Shown in pieces: positions 35,840 through 43,818 of a stretch of 64,000 bases of DNA (position 1 is its first letter; each line of letters begins with the position of its first letter). The position numbers and the translations under genes were made by a program. The DNA is from JABJPM01 sp964344655 (GTDB lineage: Archaea; Nanobdellota; Nanobdellia; SCGC-AAA011-G17; PNOQ01), in NCBI GenBank assembly GCA_964344655.1, contig CAYFOF010000001.1:62001-126000 (forward strand), in the 5' to 3' direction. The notes under the pieces were generated by a model that was given only the letters and a program-made list of their open reading frames with translations, ran no database searches and was not told the DNA's origin.

Positions 35840-36973
35840 TTAATTTCTGTGATAATTTTTTGCTCCTAATCCGATTCCGTGTCTTGCCAACCAATCGCTA
35901 ATCGGTTTCATTTTTTCTAAAGCACTAAATGCAGCAGATCCAGTTTTTTCTAAAGTTGTTGGGGGTTCTGGGATTCCGGCATGCTCTCTAATTTTCCTAT
36001 CTAATTTGTTTTCTAAGAGGGGTTTTTTAACTATATTATGTTCTGACATATAATCATAAAGAGTATAGAAAACGCTGTCTTTTTTGAAAAAATCTCTTGC
36101 CAACCTATAATCATCTCTTTCTATTCTTTCTAAACCAATCCACCATAGGGGATCAGATACTTTAAATCCACCTCCCCACTTTTCATAAAGTCCAATTCTT
36201 TCTCTTTTAAAACTTGAATGGGGTGAAAGATCGTGAGCTAGTCTTTCTCCGAAAAGAACCCATGCTCTTCTCATAATATTGATGTTTCCTCCTTCTAAAT
36301 CTCCATAATGGTCCATATATCCAACAAACAGCAAAGAATAAAAAAAATCATCAAAATCTTCTTTAGAAACTTCTGAAGGATAGTTAGATATACCTTTATT
36401 AAATCCCTCTCCTCTTGCAGTTTGAAAATAAATAAAGCCATCTTTCTCTTCTATCATTTCAACTGTAAGCAAATCTACAATTAGGCCTCCATCTTCAACT
36501 AAATCCAATTTTTCTTTAACCATATCCAATGTTGTTCGCTCTTCTTCCTCCATTCCTGTTGGATCGATAAAATTCATTGGATTGTTCATTACATAAGAAT
36601 AGGCATGATTGTCTTTTACAGGATCTACTGATGTGAATCTTCCTAAATTTGGATCGTAATATCTTGCATTGAAATAATATAGGTCTTCATCTAGTTCTTT
36701 CCCTGTAAATGAGAATCTATTTTCTATTTTTAGAGATTGTCCGAAAGGCAAAGATTTAGAATTAATGTCAGATCCTAAACGATCTTGGTAGTGGTATTTT
36801 ACGCCAGAAGAATCTTTAGAGGCTAACAATTTACTTCCAGCATAGAAATATGTGGTTTCTTCAGAAATAGCCTTCTCAGCCGTTTCAAAGGTTTCTGGAA
36901 TATCAACTTCTTCGGCCGCATAGATATTACTAATGAATATAAGTAGAACTATAAATATCACCATACTTTTCAT
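35840..36973 (-). CDS. exported protein with an Rhs-repeat-associated core and a unique C-terminal domain
   Basis: 377 residues. A signal peptide (1-19, cleavage near IYAAE) is followed by an Rhs-core domain at about 42-141: YFYAGSKLLASKD, YHYQDRLGS, GKELDEDLYYFNARYYDP, GRFTSVDP and YVMNNPMNFIDPTG. The rest (142-377) is unique and contains HDLSPHSSF and WWIGLERIERD. In bacterial polymorphic toxins the Rhs core precedes a variable toxin domain; here the long YD-repeat array is absent and only the core plus tail remain. No immunity gene is obvious: the neighbours are methionine aminopeptidase (divergent) and PolB (separate operon). Toxin activity of the tail is speculation. Confidence 0.7.
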   Translation of the reverse strand: MKSMVIFIVLLIFISNIYAAEEVDIPETFETAEKAISEETTYFYAGSKLLASKDSSGVKYHYQDRLGSDINSKSLPFGQSLKIENRFSFTGKELDEDLYYFNARYYDPNLGRFTSVDPVKDNHAYSYVMNNPMNFIDPTGMEEEERTTLDMVKEKLDLVEDGGLIVDLLTVEMIEEKDGFIYFQTARGEGFNKGISNYPSEVSKEDFDDFFYSLLFVGYMDHYGDLEGGNINIMRRAWVLFGERLAHDLSPHSSFKRERIGLYEKWGGGFKVSDPLWWIGLERIERDDYRLARDFFKKDSVFYTLYDYMSEHNIVKKPLLENKLDRKIREHAGIPEPPTTLEKTGSAAFSALEKMKPISDWLARHGIGLGAKNYHRN

Positions 36974-37023
36974 GGTTTTAATTAATAAGTTAGGTTTTTA
37001 AAGATTTGTTGTTTTATATTTTT

Positions 37024-37887
37024 ATGAAGGATTGGATAAAGGCAGGAGAAATAGCATCTCAGGCCAGGGAATATGGAAAGAAACTAATTAAGGTTGGAGC
37101 ATCACACTTAGAGGTTACTAGGGCAATTGAAGATAAAATTATTTCTTTGGGCGGAGAATTAGCATTTCCTACACAAATTTCTGTAAATAATATTGCTGCA
37201 CATTATACTTCTTTATTTGAAGGGGATTTTAAATTTAAAGAGGGAGATGTTTGTAAATTAGATTTGGGAGTTCATGTTAATGGGGCAATTGGAGATACTG
37301 CAGTAACTGTTGATCTTGGAGATAATTCTGATTTAGTTAAAGCTAGTTTGAATGCTTTGAATGCCGCTATTGAAGTTGCAAAACCTGGTGTTGCTGTTTG
37401 TGAAATTGGAAAAGCAATTCATAAAGAAATTACTTCATTAGGATTTAGTCCTATTGTTAATTTAGGGGGGCATGGATTGGATAAATGGAAAATACATACT
37501 GCTCCAAGCATTCCAAATTTTGATAATGGAGATAAAACTAAATTAGTTGAAGGACAAGTAATCGCTATTGAGCCTTTTGCAAGTTCGGGAGCTGGCATGA
37601 TATTTGAGGGAAAAGGATCTGAAATATATCAATTAGAAAAAGAAGGAAATATTAGAGATTTAAATGCAAGGAAGATTTTGAAATTTGTTTCTGAAAAATA
37701 TAGAACCTTGCCATTTGCAAAAAGACAATTACCTTTTAATAAGTTGCAGCTAACGGTTGGATTGAGTGTTTTGAAGAGAAATGGTTTTTTACATGAGTAT
37801 GGAGTTTTACCAGAGAAAAAAGAAGGTTGTTTGGTTAGTCAACATGAACATACATTGATTGTTGGCGATAGAGTTACTACAAAATGA
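37024..37887 (+). CDS. map: methionine aminopeptidase, type II
   Basis: 287 residues from ATG 37024; an in-frame start at 37006 is less likely because the TTTTTAAAG box at about 36990-36998 points to a leaderless start here. The pita-bread fold carries the metal ligands in GDVCKLDLGVHVNGAIGDTA (two Asp), NLGGHGLDKWKIH (His), AIEPFAS (Glu) and a C-terminal HEHT (Glu). It removes the initiator Met. The 4-bp overlap with the Dus gene suggests one transcript. Confidence 0.94.
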   Translation: MKDWIKAGEIASQAREYGKKLIKVGASHLEVTRAIEDKIISLGGELAFPTQISVNNIAAHYTSLFEGDFKFKEGDVCKLDLGVHVNGAIGDTAVTVDLGDNSDLVKASLNALNAAIEVAKPGVAVCEIGKAIHKEITSLGFSPIVNLGGHGLDKWKIHTAPSIPNFDNGDKTKLVEGQVIAIEPFASSGAGMIFEGKGSEIYQLEKEGNIRDLNARKILKFVSEKYRTLPFAKRQLPFNKLQLTVGLSVLKRNGFLHEYGVLPEKKEGCLVSQHEHTLIVGDRVTTK

Positions 37888-38789
37888 AATTTAAATCTAA
37901 AGTTTTTTTAGCGCCAATGGCAGATGTGACTGATGCTGCCTTTAGAATTCTTTGTTCAAAGTATGGTGCTGGTTTAACTTATACGGAAATGATTTCTTCA
38001 ACTGCTTTTGCTAGAAGTGGAAAAAATAAATTATTTGATGTTCAAGAGTGTGAAAAACCAATTGCGGTTCAATTAATGGGAAATAATTTAGATGATATTT
38101 CTAAATCTGTTAGATTAGTTCAAGATAAAGTTGATTTAATTGATTTTAATATGGGTTGTCCTATGAAAAAAATTGTGAATTCTGATTGTGGTGCAGCTTT
38201 GATGAAAAATCCTTTGTTAGTTAAGAAAATTGTTAAAACTTTAGTTAAGTCAAGCAAAAAACCAATTTCCATTAAGATTCGTTCGGGATGGGATAGTAAG
38301 AGCATAAATGCTTTAGAAATTGCAAAAATTATTGAAAAAGAAGGAGCCTCGATGATCACTGTTCATCCTAAGACTAAATCTCAAGTTAGAAGTGGGAAAG
38401 CAGATTGGGGTTTGATTAAAGAAATAAAAGAAAATTTATCTATCCCTGTAATTGGAAATGGAGAAGTGTGGAATGTTGAAGATATTGAAAGAATGTTTTC
38501 TTCTACGGGATGTGATTATGTTATGATCGGTAGAGCTGCTTCAAAAAATCCTTATATATTTAGGCAGTATAAAGATTATTTAAAAAATGGAAAGTTTTCT
38601 GTTAGAAGTAGTTTTGATATGATTGATGATTATTTGAAATTAGCTAAAAAATTTGATACTAATTTTAATTATGTTCGTGGACATGTTATGTATATGAGTA
38701 GAGGAGTTAAAGGAGGAGCTAAGTTACGTGACAGAATTGGAAAAGTAAAAAATATAAAAGAGTTGAAAGAAATTATTCAACCCATTTAA
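37884..38789 (+). CDS. dus: tRNA-dihydrouridine synthase
   Basis: 301 residues. FMN-dependent TIM barrel: VFLAPMADVTDAAFRILCSK at the start, the catalytic Cys in IDFNMGCPMKKIVNSDCGAA (Cys105 or so), KIRSGWD, ITVHPKTKSQ and GNGEVWNVED/MIGRAA. It reduces uridine in tRNA D loops; the exact position is not readable. Overlaps map by ATGA; 17 bp overlap with the convergent TM2 gene. Confidence 0.94.
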   Translation: MKFKSKVFLAPMADVTDAAFRILCSKYGAGLTYTEMISSTAFARSGKNKLFDVQECEKPIAVQLMGNNLDDISKSVRLVQDKVDLIDFNMGCPMKKIVNSDCGAALMKNPLLVKKIVKTLVKSSKKPISIKIRSGWDSKSINALEIAKIIEKEGASMITVHPKTKSQVRSGKADWGLIKEIKENLSIPVIGNGEVWNVEDIERMFSSTGCDYVMIGRAASKNPYIFRQYKDYLKNGKFSVRSSFDMIDDYLKLAKKFDTNFNYVRGHVMYMSRGVKGGAKLRDRIGKVKNIKELKEIIQPI

Positions 38790-38982
38790 CTTCTGTGAAT
38801 TCATATTTAGTTGCTATTAGAATTATATCTACTAACCACCAAATTCCAAATCCTCCAAAAGTTATAAGTTTTAATATACCAGTTCCAACTTTTCCCATAA
38901 TGAATCTATCTACTCCAAACCATCCGAAGAAAATAGACATTACTAAAGTTAAAATCCAATTTACTTTTCTAGTTTTTGCCAT
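38773..38982 (-). CDS. TM2-domain protein
   Basis: 69 residues, two transmembrane helices (about 8-24 and 33-56) with the TM2 motif: LSIFFGWFGVDRFIMGK-type turn, here SIFFGWFGVDRFIMG, then GGFGIWWLVDIILI. TM2 proteins are small membrane proteins of uncertain function. The 3' end overlaps the dus gene's end. Confidence 0.85.
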   Translation of the reverse strand: MAKTRKVNWILTLVMSIFFGWFGVDRFIMGKVGTGILKLITFGGFGIWWLVDIILIATKYEFTEVKWVE

Positions 38983-39013
38983 ATAATAAAAAAGAAAAAA
39001 GGGATATATAAAA

Positions 39014-41323
39014 TTATCCCAAATAAGACATTTCTTTTATTGCTGCTCCACGTGCAGTCCTTAAGAAATTTTCTTCTATTTTCTTGTATTTTTCTAAGTC
39101 TTTTTCAGTTACGGAGGCGCGAACTTTTTTCAAAGCTTCATCGAAATGAGCTTTTGTGACTTCTTTTGCATTGATGTTTTTTCTTAGCGCAATCATTGCG
39201 GCTTCTCTTGTTATTGCACTTAAATCAGATCCAGTGTAAAACTCTGTTTTATCTGCAATTGTTTTTAGATTTACATCTTTTGCAATCTTCATTTTTTCAG
39301 TGTGAACTTTTAATATTTGTTCACGAGCTTTTTTATCTGGAACTGGAGCCATGATTATTCTATCGAATCTTCCTGGCCTTAGCAATGCTGCATCAATTAG
39401 ATCTGGTCTATTAGTTGCAGCTACAATAACAACATCATTTAATTCTTCTAAACCATCCATTTCAGTTAATAATTGGTTTACCATTCTTTCGGTTGCTTTA
39501 CTGCTTTCTCCAATTCCTCTCGCTCCAGCAATTGCATCTATTTCGTCAAAGAAAATTATTGTTGGCGAGGCTTGTCTGGCTTTTTCGAATATTTTTCTTA
39601 TTCCTTTTTCAGATTCGCCAATCCATTTTGAAATTAATTCTGGACCTTTTATTGAAATAAAATTAGCTTCTGCTTCATTTGCTACAGCTTTTGCTAACAT
39701 TGTTTTTCCTGTTCCAGGCGGGCCGTATAGTAAAACACCTTTTGGAGCTTTTATTCCAATTCTTTCAAATGCTTCTGAATGATTTAGTGGCCACTCAATA
39801 ACTTCTTTTAATTCTTGTTTTAAATCTTCTAATCCACCAATATCATTCCAGGTTACATTTGGTTTTTCAACTAGAACTTCTCTCATAGCTGAAGGTCTTA
39901 CTAGTTTTAATGCTTCTCTAAAATCTTTATCAGTAATCTTTAGTTTTTCTAAAAATTCTTGAGGTATTTTTTCTTTTTCTTTTACTTTTAGTTTGGGTAG
40001 ATTTCTTTTTAGAACACTCATTGCTGCTTCTTTGGCTAATGATTGGAGATCTGCACCTACAAATCCATGAGTTAATCGTGCAATTTCTTTTAGATCTACA
40101 TTTTTTTCTAAAGGCATATTTCTGGTGTGAATTTTTAGAACTTCTAATCTACCTTGTTGATCTGGAACTCCAAAGGTAATTTCTCTATCAAATCTTCCAG
40201 GTCTTCTGAGAGCCTCATCTAATGAATTTGGACGGTTTGTTGCACCGATAACAACAACGTTTCCCCTTGTGTTAAGGCCATCCATCATTGTAAGTAATTG
40301 TGCTACAACTCTTCTTTCTACTTCTCCATGAGTTTCTTCTCTTTTTGAAGCAATTGCATCAATTTCGTCTATGAAAACAATAGATGGTGCTTTTTCTGAA
40401 GCTTCTTCAAATATTTGACGGATTCTTTTTTCGGATTCTCCGTAAAACTTATTCATAATTTCTGGGCCGTTAATCAACATGAAATTAGCTTCTGCTTCAT
40501 TTGCTACGGCTTTTGCTAATAATGTTTTTCCAGTTCCTGGAGGGCCGTGTAACAAAACACCTTTTGGAGGTTCTATTCCTAAAGCTTGGAATAATTCTGG
40601 ATGTTTCATTGGAGTTTCAACCATTTCTCTGATTTTTGATATTTCATCAGATAACCCTCCAATATCTTCGTAAGTTACATCCGGTACTGGAGCTTCTTCT
40701 GCAATGTCTACTGCTTTTGAAGAAATTTTTAATTCTGTGTTTTCAGTTATAATTATTGGTCCAGTTGGATTTGAATCTGCCACTACAAATTTTAGTGCAC
40801 CCATTGAGCCCATAAATCCTCCACTTGCTCCCCCCATCATTTCTCCAATTTGTTCAAAAATATCTTCGAAAGGACTTCCGGATGATCTGAAAGTTTTACT
40901 TCTTCTTGTGGCTCCACCTAAAGAAATAATATCTCCTTTAACTACAGCTCTTCCTAGTAAAGATCTTTTTATTCCTTCTGGATTTCCCTGTATTTGGATC
41001 ATTACACCTTTTTGTGCAGGAGCAATTGTTACTTTTTTTGCTTCTTTGTAGTCGGTTTTTCTAACTTTTACTTGATCACCAATCCCAGTTTTAGCATTTC
41101 TTCTTAGAATTCCATCCATTCTAATTAAAGCCTCTCCAACATCTGTTGGGTAAGCTCGGTCTGCTATTCCTACGGTTTTTCTGTTTCCTTCTATTTCAAC
41201 TATATCTCCTGGTCTGATACCAATTTCTTTCATGTATTGAGAATCAATTCTAACTATTCCTTTGTATGCTTCTTCTTGCATCGCTTCCATAACTCTTAAA
41301 CTTACTTCACTATTTTTTGCCAT
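39014..41323 (-). CDS. cdc48: CDC48/p97 AAA+ ATPase
   Basis: 769 residues: N-domain (1-190, double-psi barrel start SEVSLRVMEAMQEEAYKG), D1 and D2 AAA+ modules. D1 Walker A GPPGTGKTLLAKAVANEA and Walker B IVFIDEIDAIASKR; D2 Walker A GPPGTGKTMLAKAVANEA and Walker B IIFFDEIDAIAGAR. Both have SRH arginines (RRPGRFDREI, LRPGRFDRII). It unfolds proteins for proteolysis or complex disassembly. The ribosome binding site GGAGTG sits on the upstream gene's stop region, 5 nt before the ATG, so the two genes are coupled. It lacks a typical hydrophobic C-terminal HbYX tail (ends MSYLG), so proteasome docking is uncertain. Confidence 0.96.
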   Translation of the reverse strand: MAKNSEVSLRVMEAMQEEAYKGIVRIDSQYMKEIGIRPGDIVEIEGNRKTVGIADRAYPTDVGEALIRMDGILRRNAKTGIGDQVKVRKTDYKEAKKVTIAPAQKGVMIQIQGNPEGIKRSLLGRAVVKGDIISLGGATRRSKTFRSSGSPFEDIFEQIGEMMGGASGGFMGSMGALKFVVADSNPTGPIIITENTELKISSKAVDIAEEAPVPDVTYEDIGGLSDEISKIREMVETPMKHPELFQALGIEPPKGVLLHGPPGTGKTLLAKAVANEAEANFMLINGPEIMNKFYGESEKRIRQIFEEASEKAPSIVFIDEIDAIASKREETHGEVERRVVAQLLTMMDGLNTRGNVVVIGATNRPNSLDEALRRPGRFDREITFGVPDQQGRLEVLKIHTRNMPLEKNVDLKEIARLTHGFVGADLQSLAKEAAMSVLKRNLPKLKVKEKEKIPQEFLEKLKITDKDFREALKLVRPSAMREVLVEKPNVTWNDIGGLEDLKQELKEVIEWPLNHSEAFERIGIKAPKGVLLYGPPGTGKTMLAKAVANEAEANFISIKGPELISKWIGESEKGIRKIFEKARQASPTIIFFDEIDAIAGARGIGESSKATERMVNQLLTEMDGLEELNDVVIVAATNRPDLIDAALLRPGRFDRIIMAPVPDKKAREQILKVHTEKMKIAKDVNLKTIADKTEFYTGSDLSAITREAAMIALRKNINAKEVTKAHFDEALKKVRASVTEKDLEKYKKIEENFLRTARGAAIKEMSYLG

Positions 41324-41327
41324 TTTT

Positions 41328-41684
41328 TCACTCCATTAATTTTCTAAAGTATAATGATAACTTTCCTGGTTGTTCAAGAGAGAGTCTCATCATTTTATCC
41401 ATCTCTTTTTCCATTTGAATGAATTTTTCTTCAAAATCGATTATTTCTCTAGGTATTGTTACTGAGAAACTATTTCCAACCATTCTTAGTTTTACATCAA
41501 AATGTCTTTTTTGTAGTTCTTTGAATTTTTGATATTCTTTAAAGTCTGTTGGGTGTTGCCATTTTTGGTTGCATTTTGGACATTCAAAAAATCTTAATTT
41601 AAAACCATCTTTTATTGCAACTTTTTTGTCTGTTTTTACATTGCATTTATCGCATTGTATATTTGCATGGAATATATCTTTCAT
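41328..41684 (-). CDS. zinc-ribbon plus AbrB/SpoVT-like regulator
   Basis: 118 residues from ATG 41682-41684. The N-terminal zinc ribbon has CDKC (about 11-14) and CPKC (about 36-39). The C-terminal half contains VKLRMVGNSFSVTIPREIID, the swapped-hairpin AbrB/SpoVT-type DNA-binding sequence. A TTG in frame upstream is ruled out because it would lie within the operator next to the TATA box. The start is preceded by a perfect inverted repeat, so autoregulation is likely. It is co-transcribed with cdc48, which starts 4 bp beyond the stop. Confidence 0.7.
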   Translation of the reverse strand: MKDIFHANIQCDKCNVKTDKKVAIKDGFKLRFFECPKCNQKWQHPTDFKEYQKFKELQKRHFDVKLRMVGNSFSVTIPREIIDFEEKFIQMEKEMDKMMRLSLEQPGKLSLYFRKLME

Positions 41685-41688
41685 TTTC

Positions 41689-41723
41689 GTGTATACGTGG
41701 TGTATACACAACTAGTATATAAA
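41689..41723 (-). promoter_or_regulatory. TATA box with a downstream palindromic operator
   Basis: A TATA box TTTATATAC (minus strand, about 41715-41723) is followed by a perfect inverted repeat GTGTATAC-N5-GTATACAC at 41689-41709, which covers the expected transcript start and ends 5 bp before the ATG at 41684. A repressor bound there would block initiation of the zinc-ribbon/AbrB gene and of cdc48 behind it. The encoded AbrB-like protein is the natural candidate. Confidence 0.65.
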
Positions 41724-41797
41724 TGTTATGGAGGTTTGGACTTTGCATAAAAACTAGCTCTATTTCTGTGCAGAATAAACTTTTGCACATTAATTGT

Positions 41798-42034
41798 TTA
41801 GTTGTTTTTTATTGATTTTTCAATTTCTCTTAAATACACTATTACAAAAACTAATGCTACTACCCACGGTATGAAGAATACTCCAAGGCTCTTCCAGGTT
41901 ATATCCGATTCAATAAAAGACTCTATGCAAAATCTTAGTGCCTCAATAATTAACAAAAACAAGACGACCCACAACGCAATTGCTATATTTTCTCTATTAC
42001 TCTTTTTTTGCATCCAATGTTTCTTTTTTGCCAT
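41798..42034 (-). CDS. small two-helix membrane protein
   Basis: 78 residues. Basic N-terminus (MAKKKHWMQKKSNREN), two transmembrane helices (about 18-38 and 48-68) and a charged tail. Unknown family. It lies 23 bp behind the PemK-like gene on the same strand and may be the last gene of that cassette. Confidence 0.6.
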   Translation of the reverse strand: MAKKKHWMQKKSNRENIAIALWVVLFLLIIEALRFCIESFIESDITWKSLGVFFIPWVVALVFVIVYLREIEKSIKNN

Positions 42035-42057
42035 TCTTATTATACTCCTCGATACAA

Positions 42058-42606
42058 CTATTGATTAATATTTTCTTCCATTTTTTTTCTATATTTGTAT
42101 CCTTTTTCGAAATATCTATTTATTTCTTCTATTACTCCCTTAAATGCTTCTGAGCTAATAAAAAATGGAATAGTTTGTTCTTTTAATTGATTTATATTAA
42201 TTTTACAAACTTGGTTGCATAATACTGCATTTGTACCATTTGAAGTAAATTGTTTGATTAAACTATGAGACCTCATATTATTTTCATTTTCGATAAAATC
42301 TTCATCTATATTAAAAGTATATATGTGGGAATTTTTATCATCTTTTACTATATCTATGGGTACTGCCGAACATAGTTTAATTTGCCTTTTTCTATCATTT
42401 TCGCTACTCATTTTCAATCTTGACCAATCACGTGTAATATGATCATTATCCGATTTTAGCGATAAAACTAGAAAATAATGATAAGGGCATTTACAAGTAT
42501 AAGAAATGTTTCCATCGCAATCCATATTAAAATCATTATCATCGGGTAAATCTCTACCATTTTGATCACAATTAAATAAACAAATGGCTCCTGCTTCAAT
42601 CGACAT
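42058..42606 (-). CDS. PemK/MazF-like protein, possible toxin
   Basis: 182 residues. The N-terminal part has a Cys-rich segment (NMDCDGNISYTCKCPYHYF) leading into FLVLSLKSDND, and the C-terminal part holds NAVLCNQVCKININQLK followed by IPFFISSEAFKGVIEEINRY. Taken together this resembles the PemK/MazF order (strand-VLVLS, then VLCDQ..I...RL, then a helix), with an insertion. MazF toxins are mRNA interferases. I see no clear N-terminal GD[IL] motif, so activity is uncertain. It follows a 77-residue gene and a Panacea-like gene in what looks like a three- or four-gene operon. Confidence 0.5.
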   Translation of the reverse strand: MSIEAGAICLFNCDQNGRDLPDDNDFNMDCDGNISYTCKCPYHYFLVLSLKSDNDHITRDWSRLKMSSENDRKRQIKLCSAVPIDIVKDDKNSHIYTFNIDEDFIENENNMRSHSLIKQFTSNGTNAVLCNQVCKININQLKEQTIPFFISSEAFKGVIEEINRYFEKGYKYRKKMEENINQ

Positions 42607-42614
42607 CTTAATCC

Positions 42615-42848
42615 CTACTCTCTATCTTTAAACTCAAAAATAATGTCCACTCTCTCAGACTCATTTCCTTCGCATATTTTTCCACCTTCTTTAAATGAAT
42701 CTGCTATCATTGTCATAAAAACTATTGAATTTTTTTTAGTTCTCATCTCTTCTTTTAATTTTTCCAATCCTTCGAAAAGAAGATTTTCATCGAATTTTCC
42801 ATCAGTTTGCTCTGGAACAAATAATTCCCTTAAATCAGTCATTTTCAA
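42615..42848 (-). CDS. small acidic hypothetical protein between Panacea-like and PemK-like genes
   Basis: 77 residues, acidic, helical N-terminus (LRELFVPEQTDG) and a strand-rich centre (KNSIVFMTMIADSF). It overlaps the end of the Panacea-like gene by 14 bp (8 bp if the internal ATG at residue 3 is used) and ends 8 bp before the PemK-like ATG. The tight packing points to translational coupling. Unknown family. Confidence 0.5.
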   Translation of the reverse strand: MKMTDLRELFVPEQTDGKFDENLLFEGLEKLKEEMRTKKNSIVFMTMIADSFKEGGKICEGNESERVDIIFEFKDRE

Positions 42849-43317
42849 TAAAATATCCCCCTTCTTTTGCTTCTTCGATTATAGCATTTATTTTTTCTTC
42901 TGAGATAGACATGGATTCTCTTTTATTTTTTATTCTATCAAATATCTCTTCATCGGATAAAGAAAGATTATTTTTTATGAATAGATAGGAACTTACTACT
43001 TCCAACCACTCTAAATCTTCTTTTTTCTCTTCAATTTTTTGGATGAAATCTAAGAATTGAGAATCTAAGCCCTCATCTTCAAATCCAATCTTACCAATAT
43101 TACCATATTCACATACTTGTGAAATTTGAAATCCATCTTTTGTCAATTCTGGCGAATATGGGCCATATAAATACAAATTAAATATATAACCAAGATTTAG
43201 ATTTTTTGATTTCATCAGATATACAATCTTCTGCAATTTTAATCTATCGTCAAAGTCATTCATATCAAAAGAGTTATAAAAATTCTTTAGAACCTTGCCT
43301 AGAATAACTGGATTCAT
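42835..43317 (-). CDS. Panacea/DUF4065-like protein, possible antitoxin
   Basis: 160 residues. The segment DDRLKLQKIVYLMKSKNLNL followed by LYLYGPYSPELTKDGFQISQ resembles the DUF4065/SocA-like (Panacea) domain, where K-L-Q-K-[LI]-x-Y and a G-P-[VY]-x-P are characteristic. Panacea domains are found as antitoxins paired with many unrelated toxins. It is the first gene of the cassette with a TATA-like TTATTTAAAC at 43339-43348. The family call is from memory of the motif. Confidence 0.6.
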   Translation of the reverse strand: MNPVILGKVLKNFYNSFDMNDFDDRLKLQKIVYLMKSKNLNLGYIFNLYLYGPYSPELTKDGFQISQVCEYGNIGKIGFEDEGLDSQFLDFIQKIEEKKEDLEWLEVVSSYLFIKNNLSLSDEEIFDRIKNKRESMSISEEKINAIIEEAKEGGYFIEND

Positions 43318-43388
43318 ATTTTAGAAGATATCTAAATGTTTAAATAATTAACTATTAATAAAAATTTATTTTATCTTTTTTTCATCTA

Positions 43389-43419
43389 TGATATAATTTT
43401 ATAATCTATGATTATATCA
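43389..43419. repeat. intergenic inverted and direct repeats upstream of the cassette
   Basis: TGATATAA (43389-43396) and TTATATCA (43412-43419) form a perfect 8-bp inverted repeat; ATCTATGAT occurs twice (43384-43392 and 43404-43412). They lie between the Panacea-like gene's promoter and the end of the nuclease-like gene, so they could be an operator or a terminator. Confidence 0.4.
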
Positions 43420-43432
43420 ACATATGATCAAA

Positions 43433-43732
43433 TTAACCATACCTAAAAAGTTCATGACAAGGAACATAGATTCCAAGATCATTTTCAATAAAATTTCTAG
43501 CATTTCTCAATTGTTTTCTTGCTTTGCTCTCATCATGACCATTGCTTTTATATTCGACAATGTATAATTCTTCTCCGTCCCAAATAAGTCCATCAGGTTC
43601 GGCCACCATATCTTTTCCTCGCCAGAATTGTACTTCTTTTGCTATTACTTGTGTGTTTGGAATTTCATTACGTAATTCGTTTAAGAGTCTAGCTAGCCCT
43701 TGATCGTGTTTTCTTGATGATTTTGTGGCCAT
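43433..43732 (-). CDS. PD-(D/E)XK-like nuclease-fold protein
   Basis: 99 residues from the ATG 43730-43732 (MATKSSRKHDQGLARL); an upstream GTG at 43759 would start inside the TATA region. The centre reads AEPDGLIWDGEELYIVEYKSN, which fits the PD...ExK core (Asp, Glu-Tyr-Lys). A helix rich in Arg/Lys follows. It is short for a nuclease, so it could be a degenerate or accessory restriction-endonuclease-like protein. Separate promoter (CATATAAAAG at 43763-43772), placed next to the toxin-antitoxin-like genes. Confidence 0.55.
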   Translation of the reverse strand: MATKSSRKHDQGLARLLNELRNEIPNTQVIAKEVQFWRGKDMVAEPDGLIWDGEELYIVEYKSNGHDESKARKQLRNARNFIENDLGIYVPCHELFRYG

Positions 43733-43818
43733 TTTATAAAATGGGGAATTGGATGACACTTTTATATGTTTGGGTGATTAAAAGGAAGTTTTTTAATTTC
43801 TAGTGTGTTTCCCGTTAT

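Noticed and set aside
39351..41051. Plus-strand open frames inside cdc48
   Set aside because: They are antisense shadows of the repeated AAA+ modules, with no promoter or family match.
41685..41711. TTG start of the AbrB-like gene
   Set aside because: It falls between the TATA box and the operator, upstream of the expected transcript start.
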